DNA of 64,000 bases from Vibrio sp. CAU 1672. Its GTDB lineage: Bacteria > Pseudomonadota > Gammaproteobacteria > Enterobacterales > Vibrionaceae. The translations under genes and the position numbers were made by a program. Positions 28,233-36,952 of this stretch are shown piece after piece; positions within the stretch are counted from its first letter, which is position 1, and each line of letters starts with the position of its first letter. A model generated the notes under the pieces. That model saw only the letters and a program-made list of their open reading frames with translations, searched no databases and was not told the origin of the DNA. The stretch covers positions 124,001 to 188,000 of the forward strand of contig NZ_JARHUF010000002.1 in assembly GCF_029223195.1 (NCBI RefSeq), given 5' to 3'.

Positions 28233-28308
28233 CTATTGTTTTTGCGTAAATATCAACCAGGCAAGCGTTTGCTTGTGTGGAAATACAAATAATCTCGCAA
28301 AAAATTAA

Positions 28309-28327
28309 AATGAGAATTGATATCATT
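28309..28327 (+). promoter_or_regulatory. Putative Fur box of the five-gene operon
   Basis: AATGAGAATTGATATCATT matches the 19-bp Vibrio Fur consensus AATGANAATNATTNTCATT at all but two central positions, with both outer arms intact. It ends 59 bp before the first gene. Confidence 0.72.
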
Positions 28328-28386
28328 TTTATTTACAGGCAGAATGCGGCCAATATATTAATTCTATAAATGATTGCTGTATTTGT

Positions 28387-30390
28387 ATGAAAATTCTTCA
28401 TGTCTTTTGCGGACTCATACTGATGTCATCATTTCAGGTTACTGCTAATGATATTGACTGGCTCAGAGACGATACTCGCCAAGATCCAGCGGTTCTTGGT
28501 TTCCTGCAAGCGCATAACGAGGAAACCGAGCATTATCAAGCCCGATATGAATCTCTGACCAATCAGCTGCTAGAGCAGTGGCAATCCCAGTCCGGAGAAA
28601 AAGCAGAACGTCCCTGGTTAATTAAACAGGGGCATGAATGGCAGTTGTCCTCGCAACAAGGCCGTTATGTGTTATTGCGCCGGACTCACCAGATCGCTGA
28701 GCCGGAAATTGTTTACGACTTTGCTCCTCGTCAGGCACAACATGCGTATTACCGGATCGGGCAATGGGTGGTACAGGGCTCCCGCTTATTGTTCAGCGAA
28801 GATACCGACGGGAGCGAACAGTATCGTGCAGTCATGGTCAATTTAGAAAGCCAGCAGGCGCAGGTATTAGCTGAGGGGGTGGACGCCGGGCTAATACTGT
28901 CACCCACTGCCGGGCATGCGTATGTGATTGACAAAGAACCTCATACCCAGCGCCCTTTCCGTATTGTTCAGATTAACACCAGTACCTTGGCCGTGCGCGC
29001 ACTCTGGCATGAGCCGCAAAGCGACTGGCTGTTGTCATTTTACCCTGCCGCCGATGAACAGTATGCGGTTTTGCAGAGCAACAGCGAATCCACCACCGCA
29101 CAACGGATCCTTGATATGCGCACCGGTGAGCTGTCTGCTCCGTTGCGCCAGTCCGTTGCCGGGCTTGAGTATTACGCCGATATTGCCCAAGGTAAGGTCT
29201 ATATAAACAGTAACCAGAATGGGGCTTTTTCCCTCTATTCTGTACCGTTGCAGGATCTGGATGCCCCCTGGCAAAGGTTCAGTGATTCACCAGAGCCGGT
29301 GACGCAATTTTACCTGTTTGAGGCGGGGGTTGTGGTGTTGACCGGGGTTGAAAATGAATCGTTACTCTCGGTGTTTTCTTATGCCGGAGAACTGAAGGAA
29401 AAGATCCGCTTAGGCGGTGATAACCGCGTTGCCTGGCTGAGTACCAACGGTGATTTTACGTCGAATAGAGTTCGTATCCGCAGCATGGCGATGACGGTGC
29501 CGCCGTTATGGGAAGAGTTCAGTGTCAAGTCGCTGGAGCGCCGGGTCTTATCACAGGACAACTATCCAAATTTTGCCAGCCACAATTATGTTTCTGCCCG
29601 GTTGATGGTGGATAACAACGGAGTACACGTTCCGGTTTCGCTTGCCTATCGCAAGGATAAGGTTGATGCAGCGTCACCCGTGGTGCTGTACGGGTATGGG
29701 GCCTATGGCTTCACCATGAAACCTTACTTTATGCCGCAAATCATCAGCCTGCTGGATCAGGGGGTGATCTATGCGATCGCCCATGTCCGCGGTGGCGGTT
29801 ATTTTGGTCAGGCCTGGCATGAGCAGGGCCGTGGTATCCACAAAGCCAATTCCGTTCAGGATTTTGTCGCTGTGGCCAAAACGCTGCAGACTTTCCTGCG
29901 CGGCAGGCGAGGTATTTATGCCATGGGATCCAGTGCCGGCGGTACCCTGGTGGCTGCTGCCATTAACCAAGAGCCGGGGTTGTTCGCCGGTGCTGTGTTA
30001 AATGTCCCGTTTGTTGATGTGGTGGCCAGTATGTCCGACCCGTCGCTGCCTCTGACTGCGCAGCAATACGGGGAGTGGGGCAATCCGTCACTGACGGAAC
30101 AGCGCGCTATTATGCAAGGTTACGATCCTATTTTGAATGTTACCAGGCAGGCCTATCCACCGCTGTTGGTTCAGGTGGGTCTGAATGATCAACGTGTTCC
30201 TTATTGGGAAGGTGCCAAATATTTAGAAAAAATAGCCGGGATGAGCACGGCTACCGGTCCGTATCTGTTGCACACGGATTTTTCGGCCGGGCATCGAGTC
30301 GATGCCAGAAAGGCAGAATTGCAGCAAGCGAAGGAATACGCCTTCCTTTTATCTCTTATTCAATCATCGAAACCAAAAGCGGAGCAGTAA
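28387..30390 (+). CDS. Exported prolyl oligopeptidase, S9A family
   Basis: 667 residues. A signal peptide (MKILHVFCGLILMSSFQVTA) sends it to the periplasm. The mature protein begins NDIDWLRDDTRQDPAVLGFL, has a beta-propeller to about residue 400, and a hydrolase domain with Ser516 (MGSSAGG), Asp601 (GLNDQRVP) and His636 (SAGHRVDA). It should cut short peptides, as the propeller of this family excludes folded proteins. It differs from the cytoplasmic S9A enzyme at 2191, which has no signal peptide. It is the first gene of a tight operon; the receptor gene starts directly after its stop codon. Confidence 0.93.
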   Translation: MKILHVFCGLILMSSFQVTANDIDWLRDDTRQDPAVLGFLQAHNEETEHYQARYESLTNQLLEQWQSQSGEKAERPWLIKQGHEWQLSSQQGRYVLLRRTHQIAEPEIVYDFAPRQAQHAYYRIGQWVVQGSRLLFSEDTDGSEQYRAVMVNLESQQAQVLAEGVDAGLILSPTAGHAYVIDKEPHTQRPFRIVQINTSTLAVRALWHEPQSDWLLSFYPAADEQYAVLQSNSESTTAQRILDMRTGELSAPLRQSVAGLEYYADIAQGKVYINSNQNGAFSLYSVPLQDLDAPWQRFSDSPEPVTQFYLFEAGVVVLTGVENESLLSVFSYAGELKEKIRLGGDNRVAWLSTNGDFTSNRVRIRSMAMTVPPLWEEFSVKSLERRVLSQDNYPNFASHNYVSARLMVDNNGVHVPVSLAYRKDKVDAASPVVLYGYGAYGFTMKPYFMPQIISLLDQGVIYAIAHVRGGGYFGQAWHEQGRGIHKANSVQDFVAVAKTLQTFLRGRRGIYAMGSSAGGTLVAAAINQEPGLFAGAVLNVPFVDVVASMSDPSLPLTAQQYGEWGNPSLTEQRAIMQGYDPILNVTRQAYPPLLVQVGLNDQRVPYWEGAKYLEKIAGMSTATGPYLLHTDFSAGHRVDARKAELQQAKEYAFLLSLIQSSKPKAEQ

Positions 30391-32532
30391 ATGAAGCTTA
30401 CCCCAGTGTCAGCGGCAGTACTTTCAGTACTCGCTGCCAGTCAAGTGCACGCCAAATCTGACGTTTATTCCATGCAAGAGGTGGTTGTGACAGCCAACCG
30501 AATTGAGCAACCGGTGTCAAAAGTGGCCGGAAGTGTTGCGGTGGTGACAGGCGATGAGATGGAAACCAAAGGAGAAACCGAGCTTTATGAGGTGCTGCGT
30601 AATGAGCCGGGTGTCAGTGTGACTGGCGGAGCTGGCCGGCCACAGAACATCACCATCCGCGGTATGACCGGTAACCGTATTATGATCATTCGTGACGGTA
30701 TCCGCGCTGCGGATGGCTTTGGGGCCCAGGACCTGAATGATCAGGTGGGAAGGGGATCGTTTGATCTTTCTGCGCTTGAGTCGCTGGAGGTGGTAAAAGG
30801 GGCCAGCTCTTCGGTTCACGGATCGGGGGCGATAGGCGGTGCTGTTGTTCTGCAGTCAAAACAGCCGGGTGAGTTCTTAAAAGGTCAGGATTTTTATATC
30901 GATGTCTCTGGCACTTACACCGGCATCAGCAATAAGTACAGAGCGGCGAGTAACTTAGCCTTTCGCTCCGGGGATAGCGAAAGCTTAATCAATGCCGCGT
31001 ACTGGCAAGGTGAGGAGACACGCAACTTCAACCAGGACTTGTATAACCGTGATTTAGATGGCTACAGCGCAGCTTATGCCCTCAGTCATTATTACAGCGA
31101 CGAGCTGATGCTCAAAGCGCGGGCGGAACTGTACACCCAAAACCAGCAGCGTCTGGAAGGTACTCCCTCTGTCCAACCCGATGGGATCTGGCACATTGAA
31201 AGCTTCGCCGAAGACGAAACGACACAAGAGTACAGCGCGTACCTTGGCGCGGAAATTACACCGCTGGAGCCGGTCTGGTTTGAGGAGCTCGATACCAAAG
31301 TGTACTGGCGCCATACCGAGGTGGAGGAAGACACCAACCGCCTGATGCGGCAAATGGATCATAACGGCCTGCTCACCAAGCGGCGAGAGCTGGAGCACAA
31401 AACCTTTACCGATGAAACCATCGGTTTGCGTGGTGACTTTAAACATACTATCTATGCTTCACATGCTGAGCACCAGCTGGCTTATGGGATTGAGCTTGCC
31501 AGCGATTATTACCAGCGCTCCGACAGCGACATAAAAATGGACTGGAATGGAGTCAGCGCCGTCACCAAACAGCCGTTTGTCCCGGCGCGCGCCTACAACA
31601 TCGGTGTATATCTGCGTGACATGATGGCGTTGGATAACTGGACCTTAACCGGAGGTCTGCGTTTTGACGCGCACCGCCTGACCCCCGATGCTTCCGGTGA
31701 AGTTGGTGGCTTCCCGGTAAAAGACATCGACAGTTCACAGTTGTCACCAAGCCTGTCGATTTCGAGAGAAGTGTTTGCCAATAATATTGTCTACCTGTCT
31801 TACGACCATGGTTACCGCGCACCAGAATACGACAAAGCTTATGGTTATGTTTCTCATGACTTTGTGCCGTTAACACCTTTCGTGATAGCGCCTAACTTAG
31901 ATCTCAAAGCCGAAACCTCGGACTCGTTTGAGATTGGCAGCAAATTTGATAATGGCCGTGCGCGCCTGTTCGTCTCTGCCTTCTACAACAAGTTTGACAA
32001 TTTTATTGATGTAGTCACGGTCGGGTTTGACCAAGCGACGGGCAATCACATCAAACAATACCGGAATCTGGCTGGGGTAGAGACCTATGGTGCAGAAGTA
32101 TCAGCCGCTTACGCACTGACGCAGACGTGGAATGCCACGGCCAAATTCGGCTACGTGGACGGTAAAGATGCCGATGGTGGTTACGTTCGCAGTATCACCC
32201 CCTTTGAGGGCAGCGCAGAGCTTAGCTACGCCTATCAGGATTTCAGTGCCTACGCACTATGGAACTGGGCAGCGGCCATGGATCGCGTACCAAGCTGCCA
32301 GACCAAGTTGGGTCTGGAGGCGAAGTGTGCGGAAACCAGTGCCTGGAATGCCTTCGATCTCGGCGCCAGCTATCACATTTCTAAAGATCTTCGACTCAGC
32401 GCGACGATCGTTAACTTATTCGACAAAGAATACATCCGCTACCAGGACGTGGCTGGTATTGCGGAAGAAAGTAAGCACTACTCAACCGAGCCGGGCCGTT
32501 ACTTTACGGTAAATGCCAAATACCAATTTTAG
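30391..32532 (+). CDS. TonB-dependent outer membrane receptor, heme/hemoglobin-receptor-like
   Basis: 713 residues. Signal peptide cut after VHA (residue 21), TonB box EVVVTA (30-35), plug domain to about 160 (RNEPGVSVTGGAGRPQNITI, LESLEVVKGASSSVHGSGAI), then a 22-strand barrel ending in aromatic YQF. In the barrel, YRAP (475-478) and APNL (500-503) stand where heme and hemoglobin receptors have FRAP and NPNL boxes, with His489 between them. Two Cys in an outer loop (SCQTKLGLEAKC) probably form a disulfide. This points to a heme or hemoprotein ligand, not proven. Zero-gap junction with the upstream peptidase gene. Confidence 0.93.
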   Translation: MKLTPVSAAVLSVLAASQVHAKSDVYSMQEVVVTANRIEQPVSKVAGSVAVVTGDEMETKGETELYEVLRNEPGVSVTGGAGRPQNITIRGMTGNRIMIIRDGIRAADGFGAQDLNDQVGRGSFDLSALESLEVVKGASSSVHGSGAIGGAVVLQSKQPGEFLKGQDFYIDVSGTYTGISNKYRAASNLAFRSGDSESLINAAYWQGEETRNFNQDLYNRDLDGYSAAYALSHYYSDELMLKARAELYTQNQQRLEGTPSVQPDGIWHIESFAEDETTQEYSAYLGAEITPLEPVWFEELDTKVYWRHTEVEEDTNRLMRQMDHNGLLTKRRELEHKTFTDETIGLRGDFKHTIYASHAEHQLAYGIELASDYYQRSDSDIKMDWNGVSAVTKQPFVPARAYNIGVYLRDMMALDNWTLTGGLRFDAHRLTPDASGEVGGFPVKDIDSSQLSPSLSISREVFANNIVYLSYDHGYRAPEYDKAYGYVSHDFVPLTPFVIAPNLDLKAETSDSFEIGSKFDNGRARLFVSAFYNKFDNFIDVVTVGFDQATGNHIKQYRNLAGVETYGAEVSAAYALTQTWNATAKFGYVDGKDADGGYVRSITPFEGSAELSYAYQDFSAYALWNWAAAMDRVPSCQTKLGLEAKCAETSAWNAFDLGASYHISKDLRLSATIVNLFDKEYIRYQDVAGIAEESKHYSTEPGRYFTVNAKYQF

Positions 32533-32541
32533 GATTGAATC

Positions 32542-34824
32542 ATGCAGCTTAAACCTTTAGCGCTGTCATTTGCTGTTGCCTGTGCCCCGGCGGTACAGGC
32601 TGCAGAATGGGACTACCCGTCTGCCGCCGTCATGGTGACAGATGAAGCGGAAGCCAAAACCTATCTCGATGCGAATTATGCGGATACAGGTAAGTTTAAG
32701 TTCCGCTATAAAACCGAGTCTCAGCTTGGCGAACACTACAATTTCGATGTGTGGGTAAATGGCCAGTACCAGGCCCAGCGAACGGTTGTGGTAACCACGG
32801 ATAAAGGTCACCGGGTAGTGCGGGTGTTTAAAAGCCTTGAAGATACGGTTATCCGCAATGGCAAACCGACGGTCGCTGCGGAAATCGAGTTGCCGCGTGA
32901 ACTGGACGCCGATGAGCCGCCGGCATTAAGTACCGGCAGTCTGGTGGACGTTTCGGTGTCATTGTTTAACCCGGATCTTCGCACCATGCAGCGCCAGCCT
33001 GCACCGGAGCTGACCTGGACGTCGGTTGCTGACTACCCGCAACCTTTGGAATACGTTACAAAAACCATTCAGGTTCTGCGATCGGGCGGCAAACTGTACC
33101 TGTCAAACGAGCGACTAAAACAGGTTGATGCCCACGCATTACTCGCGGTGGCAGAACCGGGTGGTGAACCTGAGCACGATACAAGTAACGTGTTAACCCC
33201 GGAGGGGATACCGTCTTTTGCCAGTACAGAGGAGATGCAGAACATCAGGCTGGGTGATGAGGCATTTCCCCAACTGATGGCGTATTACCATCTGGATCAC
33301 TCATTGCAGTACCTTTCAAGCCTGACTTATGACTTGTTTGAGCAGCCGCTGCGCTTTGATGGCCGTGGTTTGGCAAAAGATAATTCCAGTTACTACCTTG
33401 GCCCACGCGCTGTGCTGTTTGGGATTGGCGGGGCGTCTGCGGATGCGTTGGATGCGGATGTTATCCTGCACGAATTGGGGCACGGCATTCACTACCAGAT
33501 CGTGCCGGACTGGGCATACGGCCACACCGGTGCAATCGGTGAAGGGGTCGGCGACTACTGGGCGGGCAGTGCCAGCTACCGGACTCAGTATCTGGATGCG
33601 GCGCGCTGCGGTCAAGAGTTCGAGCTGGATACGGTGTTTAACTGGGATGGGCTGTTTGGCGTTCGCCGCTCCACCCGCAGCTTGTGGAATCAACGTGCCC
33701 GCTACTTCGAGGGGGCAGAGTACCGTGCCCATGAAAGTGTCGGTGGTGAGCTGGGGGATGAGCTGTGGTCAACGCCACTCTTCCAGGCGCTGAAAGCCTC
33801 GGTGGAGCGCTACGGCGATGGTACAGATCGCGTGTTCCGTGAGTTTGACGCGATCGTGCTGGAAGGCATGTATGGCGTGGGGCGCGGGGTAAAAATGCAT
33901 GATCTGGCCGAATCCACGGTATTCGCTGCCGCGACGCTGTTCCCGGCTAAAGACTACGCGCAGCTGTTAACGGACAGTTTCAGTCAGCATAAGCTGCTCA
34001 AAGCGCCATTTCACGTTCGATACGATGCTCGTTACATTGCGCCGGGCGAAAGTGTCGGGGTAACCCTGACGCCAAACGGCCGTGATGCGATCATCAAAGG
34101 TCAGTGGCAACTCAATCAGGCTGCTGTGGTTGCTATCGATGAAACCCTGTCAGGCTCGACGTCGATGGAGGCGGCGCTGCCCAATGAGCTGACCTGCGGG
34201 GCCCCGTTTGATTCGATAGTCGCTCTGGACTATCAGTTTGGCGAAGGACTGAAACTCCACCGATGGCGTGAGAACGTGAAGCTAGTAAACGGCACGCCAA
34301 AGCTGCAACTGCCAGCGGAAGCGCTGAACGCTTCCCTTCCGGATTCAGCGACAGATAATCTTGGCCGGCCAACCCAAGGCGACAAAATTTTCGTGCAAAC
34401 CCTGTCGGACCGCTCACTTAAGATTGATGATTCATTTGCGGTTTACCTCAATATCGAGCACCCCTCACTGCAGGATTTGCAGGTCACTTTGATTTCGCCG
34501 CAAGGCCAGTCGGTGGTGCTGCTCAACCACCAATCAAGCAATCATAATGGCTTTCAAGGCTATTTCACCGCGCAGTACGATGATGAGTTACAACCACTAA
34601 TTGGCGAGCCGAGCTGGGGAACCTGGCGGCTTGAGATCTCTGACCGGGTGTCAGGACACTCCGGGGAACTGAAAGAGTGGCGTGTCAGTCACTATAGCGA
34701 CTATCAGTGCCGCGCAGATTCGATGAATCAGAGTCAGGCTGGTGGCTTGGGGGGCAGCAGCTCACCGATCGCCTTATTTGGCCTGTTATTGCTTTCAATG
34801 GTGAGAGTGACTCGCTCTCGATAA
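32542..34824 (+). CDS. Secreted zinc metalloprotease with P domain and GlyGly-CTERM tail
   Basis: 760 residues. Signal peptide to about residue 20 (VQAAEW). A gluzincin core has HELGH at 310-314 and the third ligand Glu334 in GEGVGDYW, similar to M36/M4 metalloproteases. A proprotein-convertase P (Homo B) domain covers about 615-735 (FAVYLNIEHPSLQDLQVTLI, SWGTWRLEISDRVSGHSGEL). The tail GGLGGSSSPIALFGLLLLSM with terminal Arg residues is a GlyGly-CTERM signal, used for type II secreted proteins cleaved by rhombosortase. It is therefore expected at the cell surface or outside. It lies 9 bp after the receptor gene, suggesting it processes the receptor's ligand. Confidence 0.88.
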   Translation: MQLKPLALSFAVACAPAVQAAEWDYPSAAVMVTDEAEAKTYLDANYADTGKFKFRYKTESQLGEHYNFDVWVNGQYQAQRTVVVTTDKGHRVVRVFKSLEDTVIRNGKPTVAAEIELPRELDADEPPALSTGSLVDVSVSLFNPDLRTMQRQPAPELTWTSVADYPQPLEYVTKTIQVLRSGGKLYLSNERLKQVDAHALLAVAEPGGEPEHDTSNVLTPEGIPSFASTEEMQNIRLGDEAFPQLMAYYHLDHSLQYLSSLTYDLFEQPLRFDGRGLAKDNSSYYLGPRAVLFGIGGASADALDADVILHELGHGIHYQIVPDWAYGHTGAIGEGVGDYWAGSASYRTQYLDAARCGQEFELDTVFNWDGLFGVRRSTRSLWNQRARYFEGAEYRAHESVGGELGDELWSTPLFQALKASVERYGDGTDRVFREFDAIVLEGMYGVGRGVKMHDLAESTVFAAATLFPAKDYAQLLTDSFSQHKLLKAPFHVRYDARYIAPGESVGVTLTPNGRDAIIKGQWQLNQAAVVAIDETLSGSTSMEAALPNELTCGAPFDSIVALDYQFGEGLKLHRWRENVKLVNGTPKLQLPAEALNASLPDSATDNLGRPTQGDKIFVQTLSDRSLKIDDSFAVYLNIEHPSLQDLQVTLISPQGQSVVLLNHQSSNHNGFQGYFTAQYDDELQPLIGEPSWGTWRLEISDRVSGHSGELKEWRVSHYSDYQCRADSMNQSQAGGLGGSSSPIALFGLLLLSMVRVTRSR

Positions 34825-34858
34825 ACCACAAACTATTAATCAAAAGAAGACAAGATTT

Positions 34859-36286
34859 ATGAAGTTTCAATACTCTTTCATTACGATGTCGCTCGTCCTT
34901 GCAGGCTGTGGCGGCGGATCAGGTGGTGACACGTCAGTGCCGAGTTACCATGTGTCTGGCACTATAGTGTCCCAGGGGACACTGCTTGATACACCGGTAT
35001 GTATCGATTTAAATCAAAACTTTAGCTGTGATCCGGCAGAGCCCGAAGCGAAGAGTGACAACGCCGGTAAGTTTACGCTCAGCTCGGGCAGCAAAAATGT
35101 TCTGACCAGCCCAATCCTTGCCCGGATCGATAACGGTTCAAATCAGACTCTTAACCTTGCCGCGCCGGGCCAGAACCTGGCGACAGGCAACACGGTAAAT
35201 GGGGTCACTACGCTGATTGCCGGTCTGGTGAATGACGGAAAAACCTTGGTTCAGGCGGATGAAATCGTGAAATCTCAATTAGCTGAGGCTGGGGTATCGC
35301 TGTCTGGCTCGGTAATGTCCAATGCAAGTTCAGGCGAGCTGGATAATCTGGAGCAAAATACCCGGGCGCTGCTGATAAAAATGAACGCCAAGCCTCAAGG
35401 AGTGGCATTGCTTGCACAAAACCTGAGTTACCAGGGTAAATCGTTGGCATCAGAGCTACTGACAGAAGCTGAAACGACGGTATTTGCACAGGAAATTGCG
35501 GTTGTTGCAGAGCAGACGGCGGGCAATAACGATACTGGCGCGGTGCTTTTTTTTACTGACGGCGATGCGGACGTAGCAGAAGTTCAAACATCATACCCGG
35601 GTCAGGATGCGGAATATGGTTTTGACAAAGATGACAGACAAACAGCAACTCGCGCTGGTTTTAAGTTTGTCAAACTGGATGCTCAAGGCGCAATACTGGC
35701 CGCTGACGCGACGCAGTGGGCCTGTACCCTTGATGAGCGCACCGGTCTGGTGTGGGAAAACAAGAGCGGCGAGGCAAGCTCAGTACAGCACAAAGATCGT
35801 ACGTTTGTTTTTGAATCTGCGACGTTCAAGCCTTACTACGAAGACCTGCAAGTCGTCGGCTGTGTGGAAGCCGGCGACGGTATTTGTTCAACCAGCCAAT
35901 ATGCCGAGCACATGAACCAGCAGTCGCTGTGTGGGATCACCGACTGGCGCCTGCCGACTTACCAGGAGTTTTATGACTTACTTGATTTGGGTGAAACCGC
36001 AACGGATAGCAATGGCAAGGTTTACGGCCTGAACGCCGCTTATTTCCCGCAGCAAGGTAAAGGTAGCCCGGATATCGAAACGGGGGCGATCTGGCTGGAC
36101 GATTTCAGTTTTAATAATTACGCAGTATACAACTACGACGGGGCACTCCAGTTTCCGGTTATTGCGACCAGAGGGGCAGACCGTGGTTACGTGAGTTTTG
36201 TTGAAGTGTATTCAGATAACGTTGAGCGTGACACCGGAACCTCGTGGCAATTCCCCATCCGTCTAGTTGCAGTAAAGGGCCAATAA
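34859..36286 (+). CDS. DUF1566 (Lcl C-terminal) domain lipoprotein
   Basis: 475 residues. Lipobox LVLAGC followed by GGGSGGD places it as a lipoprotein. Residues 30-110 contain a carboxypeptidase-regulatory/cadherin-like segment (CIDLNQNFSCDPAEPEAKSD). The C-terminal part (about 285-472) is DUF1566: DERTGLVWENKSG, DWRLPTYQEFYDLLD, with four Cys. The family occurs in surface proteins of unknown role, including the Legionella Lcl adhesin. An outer-membrane position near the receptor is likely. Two bases separate it from the next gene, which codes for another DUF1566 protein. Confidence 0.82.
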   Translation: MKFQYSFITMSLVLAGCGGGSGGDTSVPSYHVSGTIVSQGTLLDTPVCIDLNQNFSCDPAEPEAKSDNAGKFTLSSGSKNVLTSPILARIDNGSNQTLNLAAPGQNLATGNTVNGVTTLIAGLVNDGKTLVQADEIVKSQLAEAGVSLSGSVMSNASSGELDNLEQNTRALLIKMNAKPQGVALLAQNLSYQGKSLASELLTEAETTVFAQEIAVVAEQTAGNNDTGAVLFFTDGDADVAEVQTSYPGQDAEYGFDKDDRQTATRAGFKFVKLDAQGAILAADATQWACTLDERTGLVWENKSGEASSVQHKDRTFVFESATFKPYYEDLQVVGCVEAGDGICSTSQYAEHMNQQSLCGITDWRLPTYQEFYDLLDLGETATDSNGKVYGLNAAYFPQQGKGSPDIETGAIWLDDFSFNNYAVYNYDGALQFPVIATRGADRGYVSFVEVYSDNVERDTGTSWQFPIRLVAVKGQ

Positions 36287-36287
36287 G

Positions 36288-36860
36288 ATGAACAAACTAG
36301 TAACCGCATTATCTCTTATTCTTGCTACTCAAACGGCATTGGCCGCTCAGGAGTGTTCCGCTGATTACGCGAAAACCACGCCAAACACGCGTTACACTTA
36401 CTCTGAGAACGGCACCGTTACTGATCTGAAAACAGGTTTAACCTGGATACGTTGTCCGGTTGGCGCTACGTGGAATGCTGCCAATGAAGGTTGCTCCGGC
36501 AGTGGTGATACCGTGACCTGGCAGAGTGCGTTGCTGACAGCGCAGCAAATCCGTGATGAATCGGGTAACCATACGTTGCACCAGTTTGCCGGCAAGAAGC
36601 ACTGGCGCCTGCCAAACATTAAAGAACTTGTGGCCCTGACCGAGCGTGCCTGCCATAGCCCGGCGATGAATGGAACGGCGTTTGCGAGTGGTTACACTCT
36701 GGAAGTGGGGGATTTTGCCGGATACATCTGGAGTAACACACCAAATGGGGATGGCACCAACGTGATGGTGTTCGATTCGGTCAATGGCGAGGTATACAAC
36801 TACAATCCGTCCACGGCTGCCTATCAGTTTTCAGTATTATTAGTCACTGACGAAGACTAA
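36288..36860 (+). CDS. Exported single-domain DUF1566 protein
   Basis: 190 residues. Signal peptide MNKLVTALSLILATQTALAA, then one DUF1566 domain: VTDLKTGLTWIRCPVG, HWRLPNIKELVALTERAC, and a final IWSNTPNG. Cysteines are present in pairs (EECS-type start, CPVG, EGCSG, RACHS). No membrane anchor, so it may be periplasmic or secreted. It is the last gene of the operon and precedes a strong terminator. It is a stand-alone relative of the C-terminal domain of the upstream lipoprotein, probably a duplication. Role unknown. Confidence 0.82.
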   Translation: MNKLVTALSLILATQTALAAQECSADYAKTTPNTRYTYSENGTVTDLKTGLTWIRCPVGATWNAANEGCSGSGDTVTWQSALLTAQQIRDESGNHTLHQFAGKKHWRLPNIKELVALTERACHSPAMNGTAFASGYTLEVGDFAGYIWSNTPNGDGTNVMVFDSVNGEVYNYNPSTAAYQFSVLLVTDED

Positions 36861-36876
36861 CAGGGTAATCGATAGT

Positions 36877-36908
36877 AAAAAGCTCCGCATCAGCGGAGCT
36901 TTATTTTT
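36877..36908. terminator. Terminator at the end of the five-gene operon
   Basis: AAAGCTCCGC (36879-36888) pairs perfectly with GCGGAGCTTT (36893-36902), then TATTTTTA. The A/T flanks may let it serve the convergent MCP gene as well. Confidence 0.88.
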
Positions 36909-36952
36909 ACAGCGTTATTTGTACAGTGTTATTGTTACTGCCGGGCGGAAAA

